NCBI RefSeq assembly: GCF_900183975.1
Contig: NZ_LT853882.1
Coordinates: forward strand, 3,961,501 to 4,025,500
From: Xanthomonas fragariae
GTDB lineage: Bacteria > Pseudomonadota > Gammaproteobacteria > Xanthomonadales > Xanthomonadaceae
DNA length: 64,000 nt
Reading direction: 5' to 3'
The notes beneath the pieces were generated by a model. The model saw only the letters and a program-made list of their open reading frames with translations. It was not told where the DNA came from and did no database searches. The first letter of the stretch is position 1; the number at the start of each line of letters is the position of its first letter. This document shows, piece after piece, positions 34,798 to 43,666 of this stretch. A program made the position numbers and the translations under genes.

Positions 34798-35353
34798 TAG
34801 ATCTCGCGCAACGCCGTGGTAATCGGCAACCGCGCCGCCCGCAACGCCGGGAACAGCCTGCCGACCGTGCCAATGCCCAGCGCCCATTTCAGCCAGCTCC
34901 GGCGACACCTTGAATACGCGCGGGTAGTTTCCACATTTAGTTTGATCCGCGGGTCGGCGGCTCTGCACGATCTTGACCTTTTCGTGCACCGTCCATGCCT
35001 GTTCGCCCACGCCACGCAGCTGCGCGTTGACGTCGGTGCGCCATCGGACGTGAAAGCGGTTGACCATCTGCGAGAGTTCCGGCGACAGCATCGGGCGGCC
35101 ATCGGCGTCGGCGGCGATGCCGGACACGCTGCAGATCTGCGATTCCAGGCTGACCTGCAGCAATTGGTTGCTCGACAAGCGCGATGCCACCACCAGTTTG
35201 GCCACAACGCTGATGTTGCTGCCAGAGGTGAATGCCACGCGCAACGAATCGCGCATGCAGAACAGCAAGAACGCCACCACCACCGATAGCAGCGTCAGTA
35301 GAGCGCGTCTTGCTGCGGAACAACTGCGCCTATACCAGTGAGAGATACTTCAT
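34797..35353 (-). pseudogene. MacB/FtsX-type ABC permease, decayed
   Basis: From ATG 35353 the frame reads MKYLSLV, then TAG where such permeases have Trp, then AQLFRSKTRS. A deletion shifts it before LLSVVVAFLLFCMRDSLRVA. The soluble domain follows (CSVSGIAADADGRPMLSPEL, VNAQLRGVGEQAWTVHEKVK), then another shift. The last part, GTVGRLFPALRAARLPITTA, is the C-terminus of such a permease. Most of the central and membrane region is missing. The parts may come from two adjacent permease genes joined by deletion. Confidence 0.65.
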
Positions 35354-35365
35354 GGCGTCACTGCT

Positions 35366-35603
35366 TCAAAGCGCGAGCGGCGCGTCAGCCAGCTCGCCCT
35401 TGTCCAGATGGATGGTGTGTGTGGCGTACTCGGTAGCTTCGGGTCGTGGGTGACCACGACGATGGTTTTGCCGTGCGCGCGATTGAGCTGCAGCAGCAGG
35501 CGCAGGATTTCTTCGGCGTTGTGGCAGTCCAGATCGCCGGTGGGTTGATCGCAGATCAAAAAAGTAGGGTCGGACACGATCGCGCGTGCAATCGCCACTT
35601 GTT
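35366..35603 (-). pseudogene. MacB-type ABC ATPase, C-terminal fragment
   Basis: The minus strand reads [20 protein letters not shown] with the Walker B Asp, then a D-loop [24 protein letters not shown] with the H-loop His, then shifts frame and ends [16 protein letters not shown]. The P-loop and signature half is absent: the sequence is cut by IS copy 3 just after the point where LSGGQQQ would lie. It was the upstream gene of the permease remnant. Confidence 0.75.
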
Positions 35604-37110
35604 AGTCGTCCCTGAAAAATCCCCTTCAAGCGCCAAGTGCCGTCGGTGACAGCGGCACGGCACTCAAGGATGACCATCCCATCGCCCGTATCCAGGCCCG
35701 CAAAAACGCGATCCAGCGCAGCAGCCAACGCAGGTTGTAGCCGGCCGCGCAGCCGAGCACGTGCAGCGCATCGCCTTGGGCACCTTTCAGCCTGCAGCGA
35801 CGCAACCTGCAGTCGTCTTTCAGATGTCCGATCACCGGCTCCACCGCCTGCCGTCGCTTGATCCAGCGCCATTGCCGTCGCGTCAGCGTCTTGGCCTTGC
35901 CGCGATGCAGGGACCTGCACGCCATCGACTTCGCGCCCGCGATAGCCCAGGTCCACGATCGCCACCGTCGGTTCTACGCTCACATCCTGCAGCAACCCGC
36001 GTGTCTGCTCCAGCTGCTCGGCCAAGGTATCGCCGTCGTACGGGTTGCCCGGGAAGCTGCGCGCACCCACGACCAATCCCTTGCAGGCGGTGACCGCAAT
36101 GCCGACCTTGACGCCGAATTCGTACGCTTGACGCGCCTTGCCCTTGCCGATGCATTCCACTTCCGGGGCATGCAATGCGTAGAGTTTTTGTTTGTCCTTC
36201 GGACGCTGCGTGTACAGCCGTTGCGCACGTTCCAGCCAGACAGCGATGCGCTCGCGCACGCCGGTGTTTACCTGATCGAGTTTGCGTTGGATGTCGCGCA
36301 CGAGCCGTCCCAGCACTGTGCGTTGACGTCGCAGGACGCGCCGCATCCGCTTGAACTGGCACGCATGCGCATACCGACCTGCCTTGCGGCTCAGGGCCGG
36401 GCCTTGCCGCGCGTAGCTCTGCCGCAATCCGATGCCGTGCCGCTTGGCCAGTAACACCAGCTTCTTGCGTGCCACCTCCAGCAAACGGCTGTCGGTCGGA
36501 TAGGCGATCGCCTTTTCCTGCACCGCGGTGTCTACGATCACCCGCGACAACTCGCGTGCGTCCACCGCCTGCATCGCATGCGCGGCGTTGATGGTGTGCG
36601 CCAGCAGCTCTTCCATCCCGGCCTCACCCAGGCGCTGCCGCCAGCGCGTCAGCGAGCTGGCATCGCACGGCAAACGCGTCTGGAACACGACCTCGCCGGT
36701 GAAGAACTGCCAGTACGGATTCTCCAGCCAGCGCTCGCACACCGCTTCATCGGACAGGTCGTAGGCCTGTTTGAGGTAGAGCAAACCGGCAATCAGCCGC
36801 ACCGGCAATGCCGGCCGACCGCCACCGGCCTGGGTGGCCGGCAAGCGCGATGAAAGTGCTTGCTCCAACGCCGCCCACGGCATCTGTTGGCTCAGCCGCG
36901 CCAGCGGATGACGCAGATCGATCTGGTTCTCCAGCCGCGAACGAAACAACTCATCGGCGGGTCTGTCTCGGCAGCAGGACGGCGTGTACGCATGGGCGGA
37001 AATTGCAAGAAACCAGCCTTCAGCGTAGCGAACACCGGTAGTTTTGGCACGCCGGTGCAGACATCAAGGCCTTGCGGTCGTTGGGTGGTTGGGGTTTTTC
37101 AGGTGCGACT
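35604..37110 (-). mobile_element. 1.5-kb IS5-family element, copy 3 (defective)
   Basis: 1507 bp with both ends. The transposase is broken twice: an extra G near 35911 (GCAGGGACC instead of GCAGGACC) shifts the frame after VDGVQV, and a base is missing near 36968 (GTCTCGG instead of GTCTTCGG) in the N-terminal leader. The flanks are TGTT on the left and ACTT on the right, with no duplication. The left flank is an ABC ATPase and the right flank an unrelated gene on the other strand. Confidence 0.88.
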
Positions 37111-37733
37111 ACTTCGTCACCCGTAAAGGCCAGTGCGTCATCATGCCCATTGCATTCCTGATCATCGGCCAGCGGCTGGGCTTACCGTTGACCATCACCA
37201 CTGCGCCGTATCATTTAATCGTCAAGCACGGTGACGAAGAGCAAGGTCAGTGGACGAACTTCGAGGCTACCAGCGGTTTGTTCCATCCGGACGGTGGCTA
37301 CGAACAGGCCATGAACATACCGTCCGAGGCAACACGCAACGACACGTTCCTGCGCCCCTTCACGCAACGGGAAACCGTGTCCCTGTTCGCCTCTGCGTCC
37401 CTATTGCCGTACTACCGCGAGCAGAAGCAGGCCGAACGGATATTGGCGGCCACCGATTTGATCCTCAAGGCCAATCCCAAGGATGTCAACGCAATGACAG
37501 CCCGCGGGGATGCCTATTACCTGCTCATCGAAGAGCGCTTCAAGGCCAAGTATCCGCAGGCCGAACAGATACCGATGGAGCTACGCGCCGAGTATCTGGA
37601 TTACAGTAGACAAAATCACGCTTGGTACGAAAGGGCAGAGGCATTAGGTTGGCGCCAGTGGGGACCGGCGGAAAAGCAACGCTACCTGCAACACTTCAAT
37701 AACATGAAAGTACAGAGCCAAGGGGGTTCGTGA
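37111..37733 (+). pseudogene. Transglutaminase-like protein, 5'-truncated by IS copy 3
   Basis: The open frame begins at the IS border (FVTRKGQCVIMPIAFLIIGQ) and continues LTITTAPYHLIVKHGDEEQG and WTNFEAT to a helical C-terminal region (RILAATDLILKANPKDVNAM, ALGWRQWGPAEKQRYLQHF). GQC, HLIVKH and the following acidic region resemble the Cys/His/Asp core of transglutaminase-like SirB1-type proteins with a TPR-like tail. The N-terminal part and native start are lost. An internal ATG (MPIAFL) could still be used. The stop overlaps the next start (TGATG). Confidence 0.55.
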
Positions 37734-37777
37734 TGCATAAGATCCTGACAAGTGGCGCATTGGCATTAGCATTAGGG
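37733..37777 (+). pseudogene. 5' end of a signal-peptide gene, cut by an IS fragment
   Basis: ATG 37733 overlaps the preceding stop and encodes MHKILTSGALALALG, the start of a signal peptide, before the sequence changes into an IS end at 37778. The rest of the gene may be the secreted C-terminal fragment at 39738-40205, beyond the two IS elements. Confidence 0.45.
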
Positions 37778-38503
37778 AACCTCTGAACAACGCACTTCAA
37801 ATGCGCGACACTACACACCTACGTTGAGGAGTCATCCATGCAACTGACGTTCGGTGACGCTGAAGGTTTGGGCAAGCGCAAGCAGACTCGCCGCGAGATC
37901 TTCCTGGCCGAGATGGAGCAGGTGGTTCCGTGGAGGCATTTGCTCGGACTGATCGCGCCGCACTATCCGGTGTCGGGGCGGCCTGGTCGACAGCCGTACG
38001 CACTGGCGACGATGTTGCGGATTCATTTGCTGCGGCAGTGGTATGCGTTGAGCGATCCGGCGATGGAAGAAGCGTTGCACCAGATCCCGACCTTGCGCCG
38101 TTTTGCCCGGCTCGGTGGTTTGGACAATGTTCCCGACGAGACCACGATTCTCAACTTTCGCCGCTTGCTGGAAACCCATGGCCTTGCAGCGCGGATGCTG
38201 GAGGCCGTCAACGCGGATCTGGTGCGCAAGGGTCAGAGCCTGCGGTCCGGCACGATCGTCGATGCAACCCTGATCGCTGCGCCCAGTTCGACCAAGAACA
38301 CCGACCGCGCGCGCGACCCTGAAATGCATCAGACCAAGAAAGGCAATCAGTGGTATTTCGGGATGAAGGCACCCATCGGCGTGGATGAGTTTTCCGGGCT
38401 GGTGCACCACGTCCGTTGTACGGCTGCCAATGTGGCTGATGTCACGGTGACCCACGCATTGCTGCACGGCAAAGAAGACAGTGTGTTTGGCGACAGCGGC
38501 TAC
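37778..38503 (+). mobile_element. Partial IS5-family element (IS5 group), 3' part missing
   Basis: The left end AACCTCTGAACAACGCACTT is followed by a transposase frame from 37838: MQLTFGDAEGLGKRKQTRRE, the DUF772 domain (YALATMLRIHLLRQWYALSD) and the first catalytic region GTIVDATLIAAPSSTKN. The frame breaks off at DSVFGDSGY, the second Asp region, where the IS3 element begins at 38504. No 3' half is found to the right of the IS3 element. Confidence 0.8.
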
Positions 38504-38566
38504 TGATACGCCCAGGGTTTCCTAGACATCTCAAGGCCATGGAAAATGGTCAATTCGGAGGTGTCT

Positions 38567-38839
38567 ATGAGCAGCAAGCGGTATACGGATGAATTCAAGA
38601 TTGGGGCGGTCCGGCAAGTGACCGATCGTGGTTTCAAGGTGGCAGAAGTCGCGGAGCGACTGGGTGTCACCACGCACAGCCTCTACGCCTGGCTGCGCAA
38701 GTTCGGCAAGCCTGGCGTGGTGCAGCGCGCCGAGGTGGACCAGAGCGCCGAGGTTCGGCGGCTGAAGGCAGAGTTGCGTCGAGTGACCGAGGAGCGCGAC
38801 ATCCTAAAAAAGGCCGCCGCGTACTTTGCCAAGGGGTAA
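38567..38839 (+). CDS. IS3-family OrfA (helix-turn-helix)
   Basis: 90 residues. An HTH_Tnp_1 domain (YTDEFKIGAVRQVTDRGFKV, GVTTHSLYAWLRKFG) is followed by a leucine-zipper-like helix (RRLKAELRRVTEERDILKKA). A slippery run AAAAAAG at 38806-38812 lies near the end. A -1 shift there leads without a stop into OrfB, as is usual for the family. Confidence 0.9.
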   Translation: MSSKRYTDEFKIGAVRQVTDRGFKVAEVAERLGVTTHSLYAWLRKFGKPGVVQRAEVDQSAEVRRLKAELRRVTEERDILKKAAAYFAKG

Positions 38840-38856
38840 GGGCAAAGTACGCCTTC

Positions 38857-39711
38857 ATGCAAGCCCACTGTGGGGAATTCAGGGTGTGTGCGATGTGCCG
38901 GGTATTGCGGGTCAACCGGTCGGGCTATTACGCCTGGTTGTGCTCGCCCAACAGTGAGCGCGCCAAGGAAGATGAGCGCTTGCTTGGACTGATCAAGCAC
39001 CACTGGCTGGCCAGCGGCAGTGTCTATGGGCATCGCAAGATCACCAGGGATCTGCGCGATCTGGGTGAGCGTTGCAGTCGCCATCGGGTGCATCGGCTGA
39101 TGCGCACCGAGGGACTGCGTGCCCAGGTGGGCTATGGTCGCAAACCGCGCTTCCATGGAGGAATGCAGTGCAAGGCGGCGGCCAACCTGCTTGACCGACA
39201 GTTCGACGTGACTGAGCCGGACACGGCCTGGGCGAGCGATTTCACCTTCATCCGCACGCATGAAGGCTGGATGTACCTGGCTGTTGTGATCGATCTGTTT
39301 TCCCGGCAGGTCGTCGGCTGGGCGATGCGCGATCGGGCCGACACCGAGTTGGTCGTGCAGGCCTTGTTGTCTGCGGTGTGGCGGCGCAAACCCAACGCTG
39401 GTTGCTTGGTTCATTCGGACCAAGGGTCTGTCTACACCAGCGATGACTGGCGCAGTTTCCTGGCGTCCCATAGCGTGGTGTGCAGCATGAGTCGGCGTGG
39501 CAACTGCCACGACAACGCACCCGTGGAGAGCTTCTTCGGACTGCTCAAACGCGAGCGGATCAGGCGGCGGACCTATTCCACCAAGGACGCCGCTCGCGCC
39601 GAGGTATTCGACTACATCGAGATGTTCTACAACCCCAACCGCCGCCACGATTCAACTGGCGACCTGTCCCCTGTAGAGTTTGAACGGCGCTACGCGCAAC
39701 GAGGGTCTTGA
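38857..39711 (+). CDS. IS3-family OrfB (integrase catalytic subunit)
   Basis: 284 residues. An N-terminal HTH_21 region (RVLRVNRSGYYAWL, YGHRKITRDLRDLG) is followed by an rve integrase core with the DDE residues in WASDFTFIRT, VHSDQGSVYTS and NAPVESFFGLLKRE. The open frame extends upstream to the AAAAAAG slippery site of OrfA, so the active product is probably an OrfAB fusion. It appears intact. Confidence 0.92.
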   Translation: MQAHCGEFRVCAMCRVLRVNRSGYYAWLCSPNSERAKEDERLLGLIKHHWLASGSVYGHRKITRDLRDLGERCSRHRVHRLMRTEGLRAQVGYGRKPRFHGGMQCKAAANLLDRQFDVTEPDTAWASDFTFIRTHEGWMYLAVVIDLFSRQVVGWAMRDRADTELVVQALLSAVWRRKPNAGCLVHSDQGSVYTSDDWRSFLASHSVVCSMSRRGNCHDNAPVESFFGLLKRERIRRRTYSTKDAARAEVFDYIEMFYNPNRRHDSTGDLSPVEFERRYAQRGS

Positions 39712-39737
39712 GGGTCTACGGAACCCTGGGCGTCTCA

Positions 39738-40205
39738 CCACGAAGTCTCCGAACTACCATGCGTATAGTGTTCCAGCGAACACACCTGGAAAGACCCTCG
39801 AACAAAACCAGGCTTATGTGAAAAACAACCCGACCCGCGGTTTTTCTTCACCTGCGACACCGCAGGGCACGTTCAATGACGCTACCCCAGTAATTGGCGG
39901 TATCAGTCCGGCAGCCATCAGTCCCGTAACGTCTTTCAGTTTGACGAACCAACTCAACGGCCAGCCGGTTGTCGTGAATGTCACGCTCCCCGGGCACCCG
40001 CTTGAATCCGGCATCGTGGTACGTCAGCCAACCGTGGATGCTAGCGGAAACTCCACCATCCAGAACTGGGGCGAAGGCACGTCCAAGCTGCAGGCACCTG
40101 GAAGCTGGACTGCCACCCATCAACGGTGTCTGGACCGAACAGAAGCAAGGAACACCCAATCCCACTGGCTGCGCTTCGGGGAGGGATAGTGTCTGCAACA
40201 ACTAA
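39738..40205 (+). pseudogene. C-terminal part of a secreted toxin-like protein, frameshifted
   Basis: The sequence after the IS3 element reads SPNYHAYSVPANTPGKTLEQ, then FNDATPVIGGISPAAISPVT, VVNVTLPGHPLESGIVVRQ and TIQNWGEGTSKLQAPGSW. It then shifts frame near 40110 and ends INGVWTEQKQGTPNPTGC to a stop at 40205. The TLPGHPL..GIVVR and GEG patterns recall C-terminal domains seen in Xanthomonadaceae secreted or polymorphic-toxin-like proteins. This is recall rather than a search result. No start is present. The gene lies 12 bp before a small membrane protein gene. Confidence 0.5.
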
Positions 40206-40230
40206 CCCAAGCGGCTAGTGCTTGGGTTAG
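40202..40230. promoter_or_regulatory. Perfect hairpin spanning a stop codon and the next start
   Basis: CTAACCCAAGC (40202-40212) pairs perfectly with GCTTGGGTTAG (40220-40230) around a 7-nt loop. It covers the end of the toxin-like frame and the GTG start of the membrane protein. It has no T-run, so it may control translation or mRNA stability rather than terminate transcription. Confidence 0.6.
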
Positions 40231-40586
40231 CACTGGCGCCCTTGGTACCAGCGTTGCTCATGCTGACCTTGTCTATACTCGGAAATCCCAGCGAAGGGAT
40301 ATGGGCACTGAAACTGATTGCGATGATTGCGTATCCCGCAATGCTCGTTATCGGCCTACCCATGCACCTGCTATTTCAGAGCAAAGGCTGGACAAGCGTA
40401 TGGCCATACCTCATAGCCGGCACGATTACGGGCGCGGCCATCGCCTACTTCTTATTTCCGATGCTACAAGGTGCCGCCAGTGGGCCAGTGACAGCCTCGT
40501 CAATCGCTATCGCAGCTATTTGTGCGTTCTTTGGTGCCATCACAGCCGCGACGTTCTGGATGATCGTGCGACCGAATAACAAGTAA
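40218..40586 (+). CDS. Small four-span membrane protein (possible immunity-like partner)
   Basis: Up to 122 residues from GTG 40218, or about 108 from ATG 40260. There are four hydrophobic segments (LALAPLVPALLMLTLSIL, LIAMIAYPAMLVIGLPMHLL, VWPYLIAGTITGAAIAYFLF and IAIAAICAFFGAITAATFWM) and a short charged end. No family is recognised. It directly follows the toxin-like C-terminal fragment, the same layout as the membrane gene at 22534-22833 after its secreted protein. Immunity function is inference from the layout. Confidence 0.6.
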   Translation: MLGLALAPLVPALLMLTLSILGNPSEGIWALKLIAMIAYPAMLVIGLPMHLLFQSKGWTSVWPYLIAGTITGAAIAYFLFPMLQGAASGPVTASSIAIAAICAFFGAITAATFWMIVRPNNK

Positions 40587-40694
40587 GCCCAGCAGCGATG
40601 AAATCACCGTCCATTTCCTTGCTGGTGTCGCTGGCGCTCTACCTCGCCCAGATCCCCCTTTACACGTGCGCAAAGCGGCGCTGACTACGAGAGA

Positions 40695-40770
40695 TGGTGC
40701 CGCTTGTCCGAATCGAACGGACGACCTACTGATTACAAATCAGTTGCTCTACCGACTGAGCTAAAGCGGC
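40695..40770 (-). tRNA. tRNA-Thr (anticodon TGT)
   Basis: 76 nt on the minus strand including an encoded CCA (TGG at 40695-40697). The 7-bp acceptor stem is GCCGCTT/AAGCGGC, the D-arm TAGCTCAGTCGGTAGAGCA, the anticodon arm CTGATTTGTAATCAG with TGT at 40735-40737, and the T-arm GTCCGTTCGATTCGGAC. All stems pair. Its 3' end faces the accessory block at 37.1-40.7 kb, a common integration position. Confidence 0.95.
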
Positions 40771-40883
40771 GATGTCGTACTTCTCTTGCTCAAACCGTGT
40801 CCGGCTTGTCCCGCAGTCTACTCGCTGGCAAACCTAAAGCCCTGCCGCGCTTAGCCTTTCGCCCTATCACCACAACAACCGCG

Positions 40884-40927
40884 TCCGAGTTACAAGGCGG
40901 TTGCTCTACCAACTGAGCTATGCCGGC
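40884..40927 (-). pseudogene. 5' half of a second tRNA-Thr gene
   Basis: The minus strand reads GCCGGCATAGCTCAGTTGGT, then AGAGCAACCGCCTTGTAAC, which is an acceptor 5' strand, a D-arm and an anticodon arm with loop TTGTAAC (TGT). The 3' side of the anticodon stem, the T-arm and the acceptor 3' strand are absent: the following bases do not pair. The break falls just after the anticodon loop. Confidence 0.75.
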
Positions 40928-40959
40928 AAAGGCAGGCGCGCTGGGCGCCGGTGCGCATT

Positions 40960-41838
40960 CTAGCGCAGCGCGGAGCAATCTAGCGATCGTTGCCGCGCTG
41001 CACCCGCCGCGCCCTGCAACGCAGTGGTCGCCACAGCACTACGCACATCGATCCACCAGCGCGACAGGCCGGTGCCGCTGGGCACCAATTGCGCCGGAAA
41101 ACTTGCGCTGACCAGACTGGCTTGGCGTCGCTCGGCGCGCTCGCGACTCTGGTACTGGCCCAGCGCGACGGTGTTGTCCTCGCCTTGCGCGATCACGTAG
41201 TAATCGCCCATACCGGCCGCGGCAATGCGCTTGACCCAGGCCTGTGCTGCCGCACGATCGCCCACGTTCGGCAGCATCACCCGGAACGTATTGACCCCGA
41301 CGTCCCTGTCCTCGCGCACGCTGATACGACTGGCCTGACCACGAATGCGTGCAAGCGCAGCATCGGCATCGCTGCGTGCCGCATACGGCCCCAGGCTGGC
41401 GCAGCGCTCCGTAGCGGGCACGGGCACCGGCGTGATGGATGGCGATCTTGGGACAGTAGCGGCTGCAGCGACATCGGCAGGTTTCTCGGCAACCTTGGTT
41501 GTCGCTGGAATCTCTGCCGCAGCGCGCGACGCTTCGCCCGCTGCAGTTGTCGATGTAACGGTCGGCGTGGTTACCACTGCTGCGCTAGCGACTGGTACTG
41601 ATGCCTGCGCGGCTGGTGTTGCCGCAGGCGTAGCACCCGGAGTCGAAGCCGTGGTCACATCCGCCCCCGCCAGTTCCGTCGCCAGTTCCGTCGCCGCATT
41701 CGGCAACAACTCCAGCCGCGCTACACCGGGCGGCTGTGCAGGGGCCACCTGCGCTGCCGGTGATGACTGCAACGCCCACCACAACGCCACTCCGGCATTG
41801 AGGATGATCAGAACAACGATGAGCGCGCGTACGTACAT
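40960..41838 (-). CDS. SPOR-domain inner-membrane protein
   Basis: 292 residues. There is one N-terminal transmembrane helix (LIVVLIILNAGVALWWAL), a long Ala/Thr/Pro/Val-rich periplasmic linker, and a C-terminal SPOR-like domain (CASLGPYAARSDADAALARI, YYVIAQGEDNTVALGQYQSR). SPOR domains bind denuded peptidoglycan at the septum. It is the last gene of a probable birA-coaX operon, 9 bp after coaX. Confidence 0.8.
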   Translation of the reverse strand: MYVRALIVVLIILNAGVALWWALQSSPAAQVAPAQPPGVARLELLPNAATELATELAGADVTTASTPGATPAATPAAQASVPVASAAVVTTPTVTSTTAAGEASRAAAEIPATTKVAEKPADVAAAATVPRSPSITPVPVPATERCASLGPYAARSDADAALARIRGQASRISVREDRDVGVNTFRVMLPNVGDRAAAQAWVKRIAAAGMGDYYVIAQGEDNTVALGQYQSRERAERRQASLVSASFPAQLVPSGTGLSRWWIDVRSAVATTALQGAAGAARQRSLDCSALR

Positions 41839-41847
41839 GCGCCGATT

Positions 41848-42576
41848 CTACGAGGAGGACGAAGACGTCGCCCAGGTCGCCAGTCCATCCAGCACCAGTG
41901 CGGCGCGGAACATGGCATCGGGCAACAACGGCAGCAACGGTGGCGCACCGCCGCCGTGCACCAGCAAGCGCACCGGCACTCCCAGGCTGCGCTGCGCGTG
42001 CTGCAGGCTGCGCTCGATCAGCGCAACTGCCGCGCCATCGCAGCCGGAGGTCAACGCATCGACCGTGTCGTTGGCCAGTTCGACATAGTCGCCGCCGCTG
42101 GCCGGCAATTGCATCGCACGCGCATGCAATGCCTCGCGCATCGTGGTCGGCGAGGCGGCGATGCGGCCGCCGTGATGTTGGCCGTCGGCGCCGAGCACAT
42201 CGATGGTCAGCGCGGTGCCCACGCCGGCCACCAGCACTGGTGCGTCGCCGCGCGCGCCGAGCAGCGCCAGAAAGCGATCCACACCAAAACCGCTCGGATC
42301 TGCATACGCAATCCGGATACCGGCGCATTCGGTCGCGGTACGCACGATGCGCACTTGCTCGAAGCGCTGATGCAGGCAGCCGATCATGCACTCGGTCAGT
42401 GCAGGAGCCGCCACGCTGGCCACATGCGCGATGCGCCCGGACGGTAGCGCCGACAACGCGGACGCATCCATGACTTCGGCGCCGTGCGCCCACGCCTGCG
42501 CATCGCCGGCACGGTTGCCGTGCAACGGCGCGTACTTGAACCGCGAATTGCCCAGGTCGAACAGCCACTCGCTCAT
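41848..42576 (-). CDS. coaX: Type III pantothenate kinase
   Basis: 242 residues of the CoaX family. The N-terminal phosphate loop is FDLGNSRFKYA, the DRFLALLGARG motif follows, then the acidic residue region VGTALTIDVLGADG and GGRIAASPTTMREAL. It phosphorylates pantothenate in coenzyme A synthesis. The ATG overlaps the birA stop (ATGA), so the two are translationally coupled, an arrangement typical of several proteobacteria. Confidence 0.9.
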   Translation of the reverse strand: MSEWLFDLGNSRFKYAPLHGNRAGDAQAWAHGAEVMDASALSALPSGRIAHVASVAAPALTECMIGCLHQRFEQVRIVRTATECAGIRIAYADPSGFGVDRFLALLGARGDAPVLVAGVGTALTIDVLGADGQHHGGRIAASPTTMREALHARAMQLPASGGDYVELANDTVDALTSGCDGAAVALIERSLQHAQRSLGVPVRLLVHGGGAPPLLPLLPDAMFRAALVLDGLATWATSSSSS

Positions 42577-43538
42577 GTAGGTCTCACGCTCACTTCTCCG
42601 GAGTGGAACAAGCGCACCGTTTCGCCCAGTTGCACACGCAACGCGCCGTCGGCAGCCAAGCCGAGCGCAATCCCGTGATACCGGATGCCGGCCTCTTCAA
42701 CCTGCACTGCACGGCCACTCAACACATCCAGTGCCGCGTAGCGGCTCAGAAATGGCGCCAGCCCCTGCGCTTGGAACAAGTCCAACGCCGGCAACATCGC
42801 GGACAACACAGCAGCTACAACGACATCGCGCGACACCGCGCTGCCGGCCAACGTATCCAGATCCACCCACGGCTGGTCGATGGTGGCGGCCACCGCAGCC
42901 GGCATGTGCACGTTCAAGCCCAGCCCAATCACAGCGCGGGCATTGCCGGCCATCTCGCCGCCGCCTTCGATCAACAGCCCGCCCAGCTTGCGCTCGCGCG
43001 CCAGCAGGTCGTTGGGCCATTTCAGCCCCACATCGGCGAACCCGCAGCCACGCAAAGCTTCGGCCACCGCCACCCCCATCGCCAGGCTGAGGCCGGCCAA
43101 CTGGCTCAGCCCGCCGCTGAAACGCCGCGATGCCGACAGATAGATGTGTGCGCCCAGCGGCGAAGTCCATTGGCGGCCACGTCGACCGCGCCCTCCGGTC
43201 TGGCGCTCGGCCAACAGCACCGCCACGCCCTGCTCGGGCGCCGGGCGATCCAACAAGGTGGAGTTGGTGGATTTCAGCGTCCAGGCCACGTCCAGTGCGG
43301 CCAGACCAGTCGCAGCATCGGTGGCCATGCCGGCGCGAATCCGTGCAGTATCCAGCAGGTCCAGCGGCGCGGCCAATCGATAACCGCCCCCTGCCCGCCC
43401 TTCGATGTCGACACCGGCAGCACGCAAATTCTGAATACGCTTCCACACTGCGGCGCGGGTCAATCCGGCATCGCGCGCCAGCGCATCGCCGGATAACCGG
43501 CCGCTCGCAAGTTTGGCCAGCAATGCGCGGTCATCCAC
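42573..43538 (-). CDS. birA: Biotin-protein ligase / biotin operon repressor
   Basis: 321 residues from GTG 43538 (VDDRALLAKLASGRLSGDAL). The N-terminal winged helix (LTRAAVWKRIQNLRAAG) suggests a DNA-binding repressor, the catalytic domain has AERQTGGRGRRGRQW and the GLKWPNDLLARERKLGG motif, and a C-terminal SH3-like domain ends the protein. It activates biotin to biotinyl-AMP and attaches it to the biotin carboxyl carrier protein. An in-frame ATG at 43625 would add 29 residues that do not look like the family, so the GTG is preferred. Confidence 0.88.
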   Translation of the reverse strand: MDDRALLAKLASGRLSGDALARDAGLTRAAVWKRIQNLRAAGVDIEGRAGGGYRLAAPLDLLDTARIRAGMATDAATGLAALDVAWTLKSTNSTLLDRPAPEQGVAVLLAERQTGGRGRRGRQWTSPLGAHIYLSASRRFSGGLSQLAGLSLAMGVAVAEALRGCGFADVGLKWPNDLLARERKLGGLLIEGGGEMAGNARAVIGLGLNVHMPAAVAATIDQPWVDLDTLAGSAVSRDVVVAAVLSAMLPALDLFQAQGLAPFLSRYAALDVLSGRAVQVEEAGIRYHGIALGLAADGALRVQLGETVRLFHSGEVSVRPT

Positions 43539-43666
43539 GGCAAGGTCCCCAAATCGATCCGTGAAAGTATGCGCCAAGCCTCTCCGGGCGCCCAGCGCGG
43601 GCTTGCGTGAGGGGATGAAAAGCACGTTATGATCGACAGCTCACGCCGCTTGCCTGGATATGGACG

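Larger units (their letters stand above)
38504..39737 (+). mobile_element. IS3-family element, 1234 bp
   Basis: The ends are TGATACGCCCAGGGTTTCC on the left and the inverted TGAGACGCCCAGGGTTCCG on the right, imperfect repeats starting TGA. The flanks TAC and CCA do not match, so no duplication remains. It inserted into the partial IS5-group element, and the sequence to its right is no longer that element, so a deletion followed. Confidence 0.88.

Noticed and set aside
20067..35603. The left flank of IS copy 1 (AACA) equals the complement of the left flank of copy 3 (TGTT), as expected after an inversion between them
   Set aside because: The other two flanks do not match, and joining the sequences does not restore the ABC ATPase frame, so a chance 4-bp match is as likely.
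35366..36949. A 527-residue frame joining the IS copy 3 transposase with the ABC ATPase tail
   Set aside because: It arises from the frameshift in the transposase and runs through the IS end. The two parts belong to different genes.
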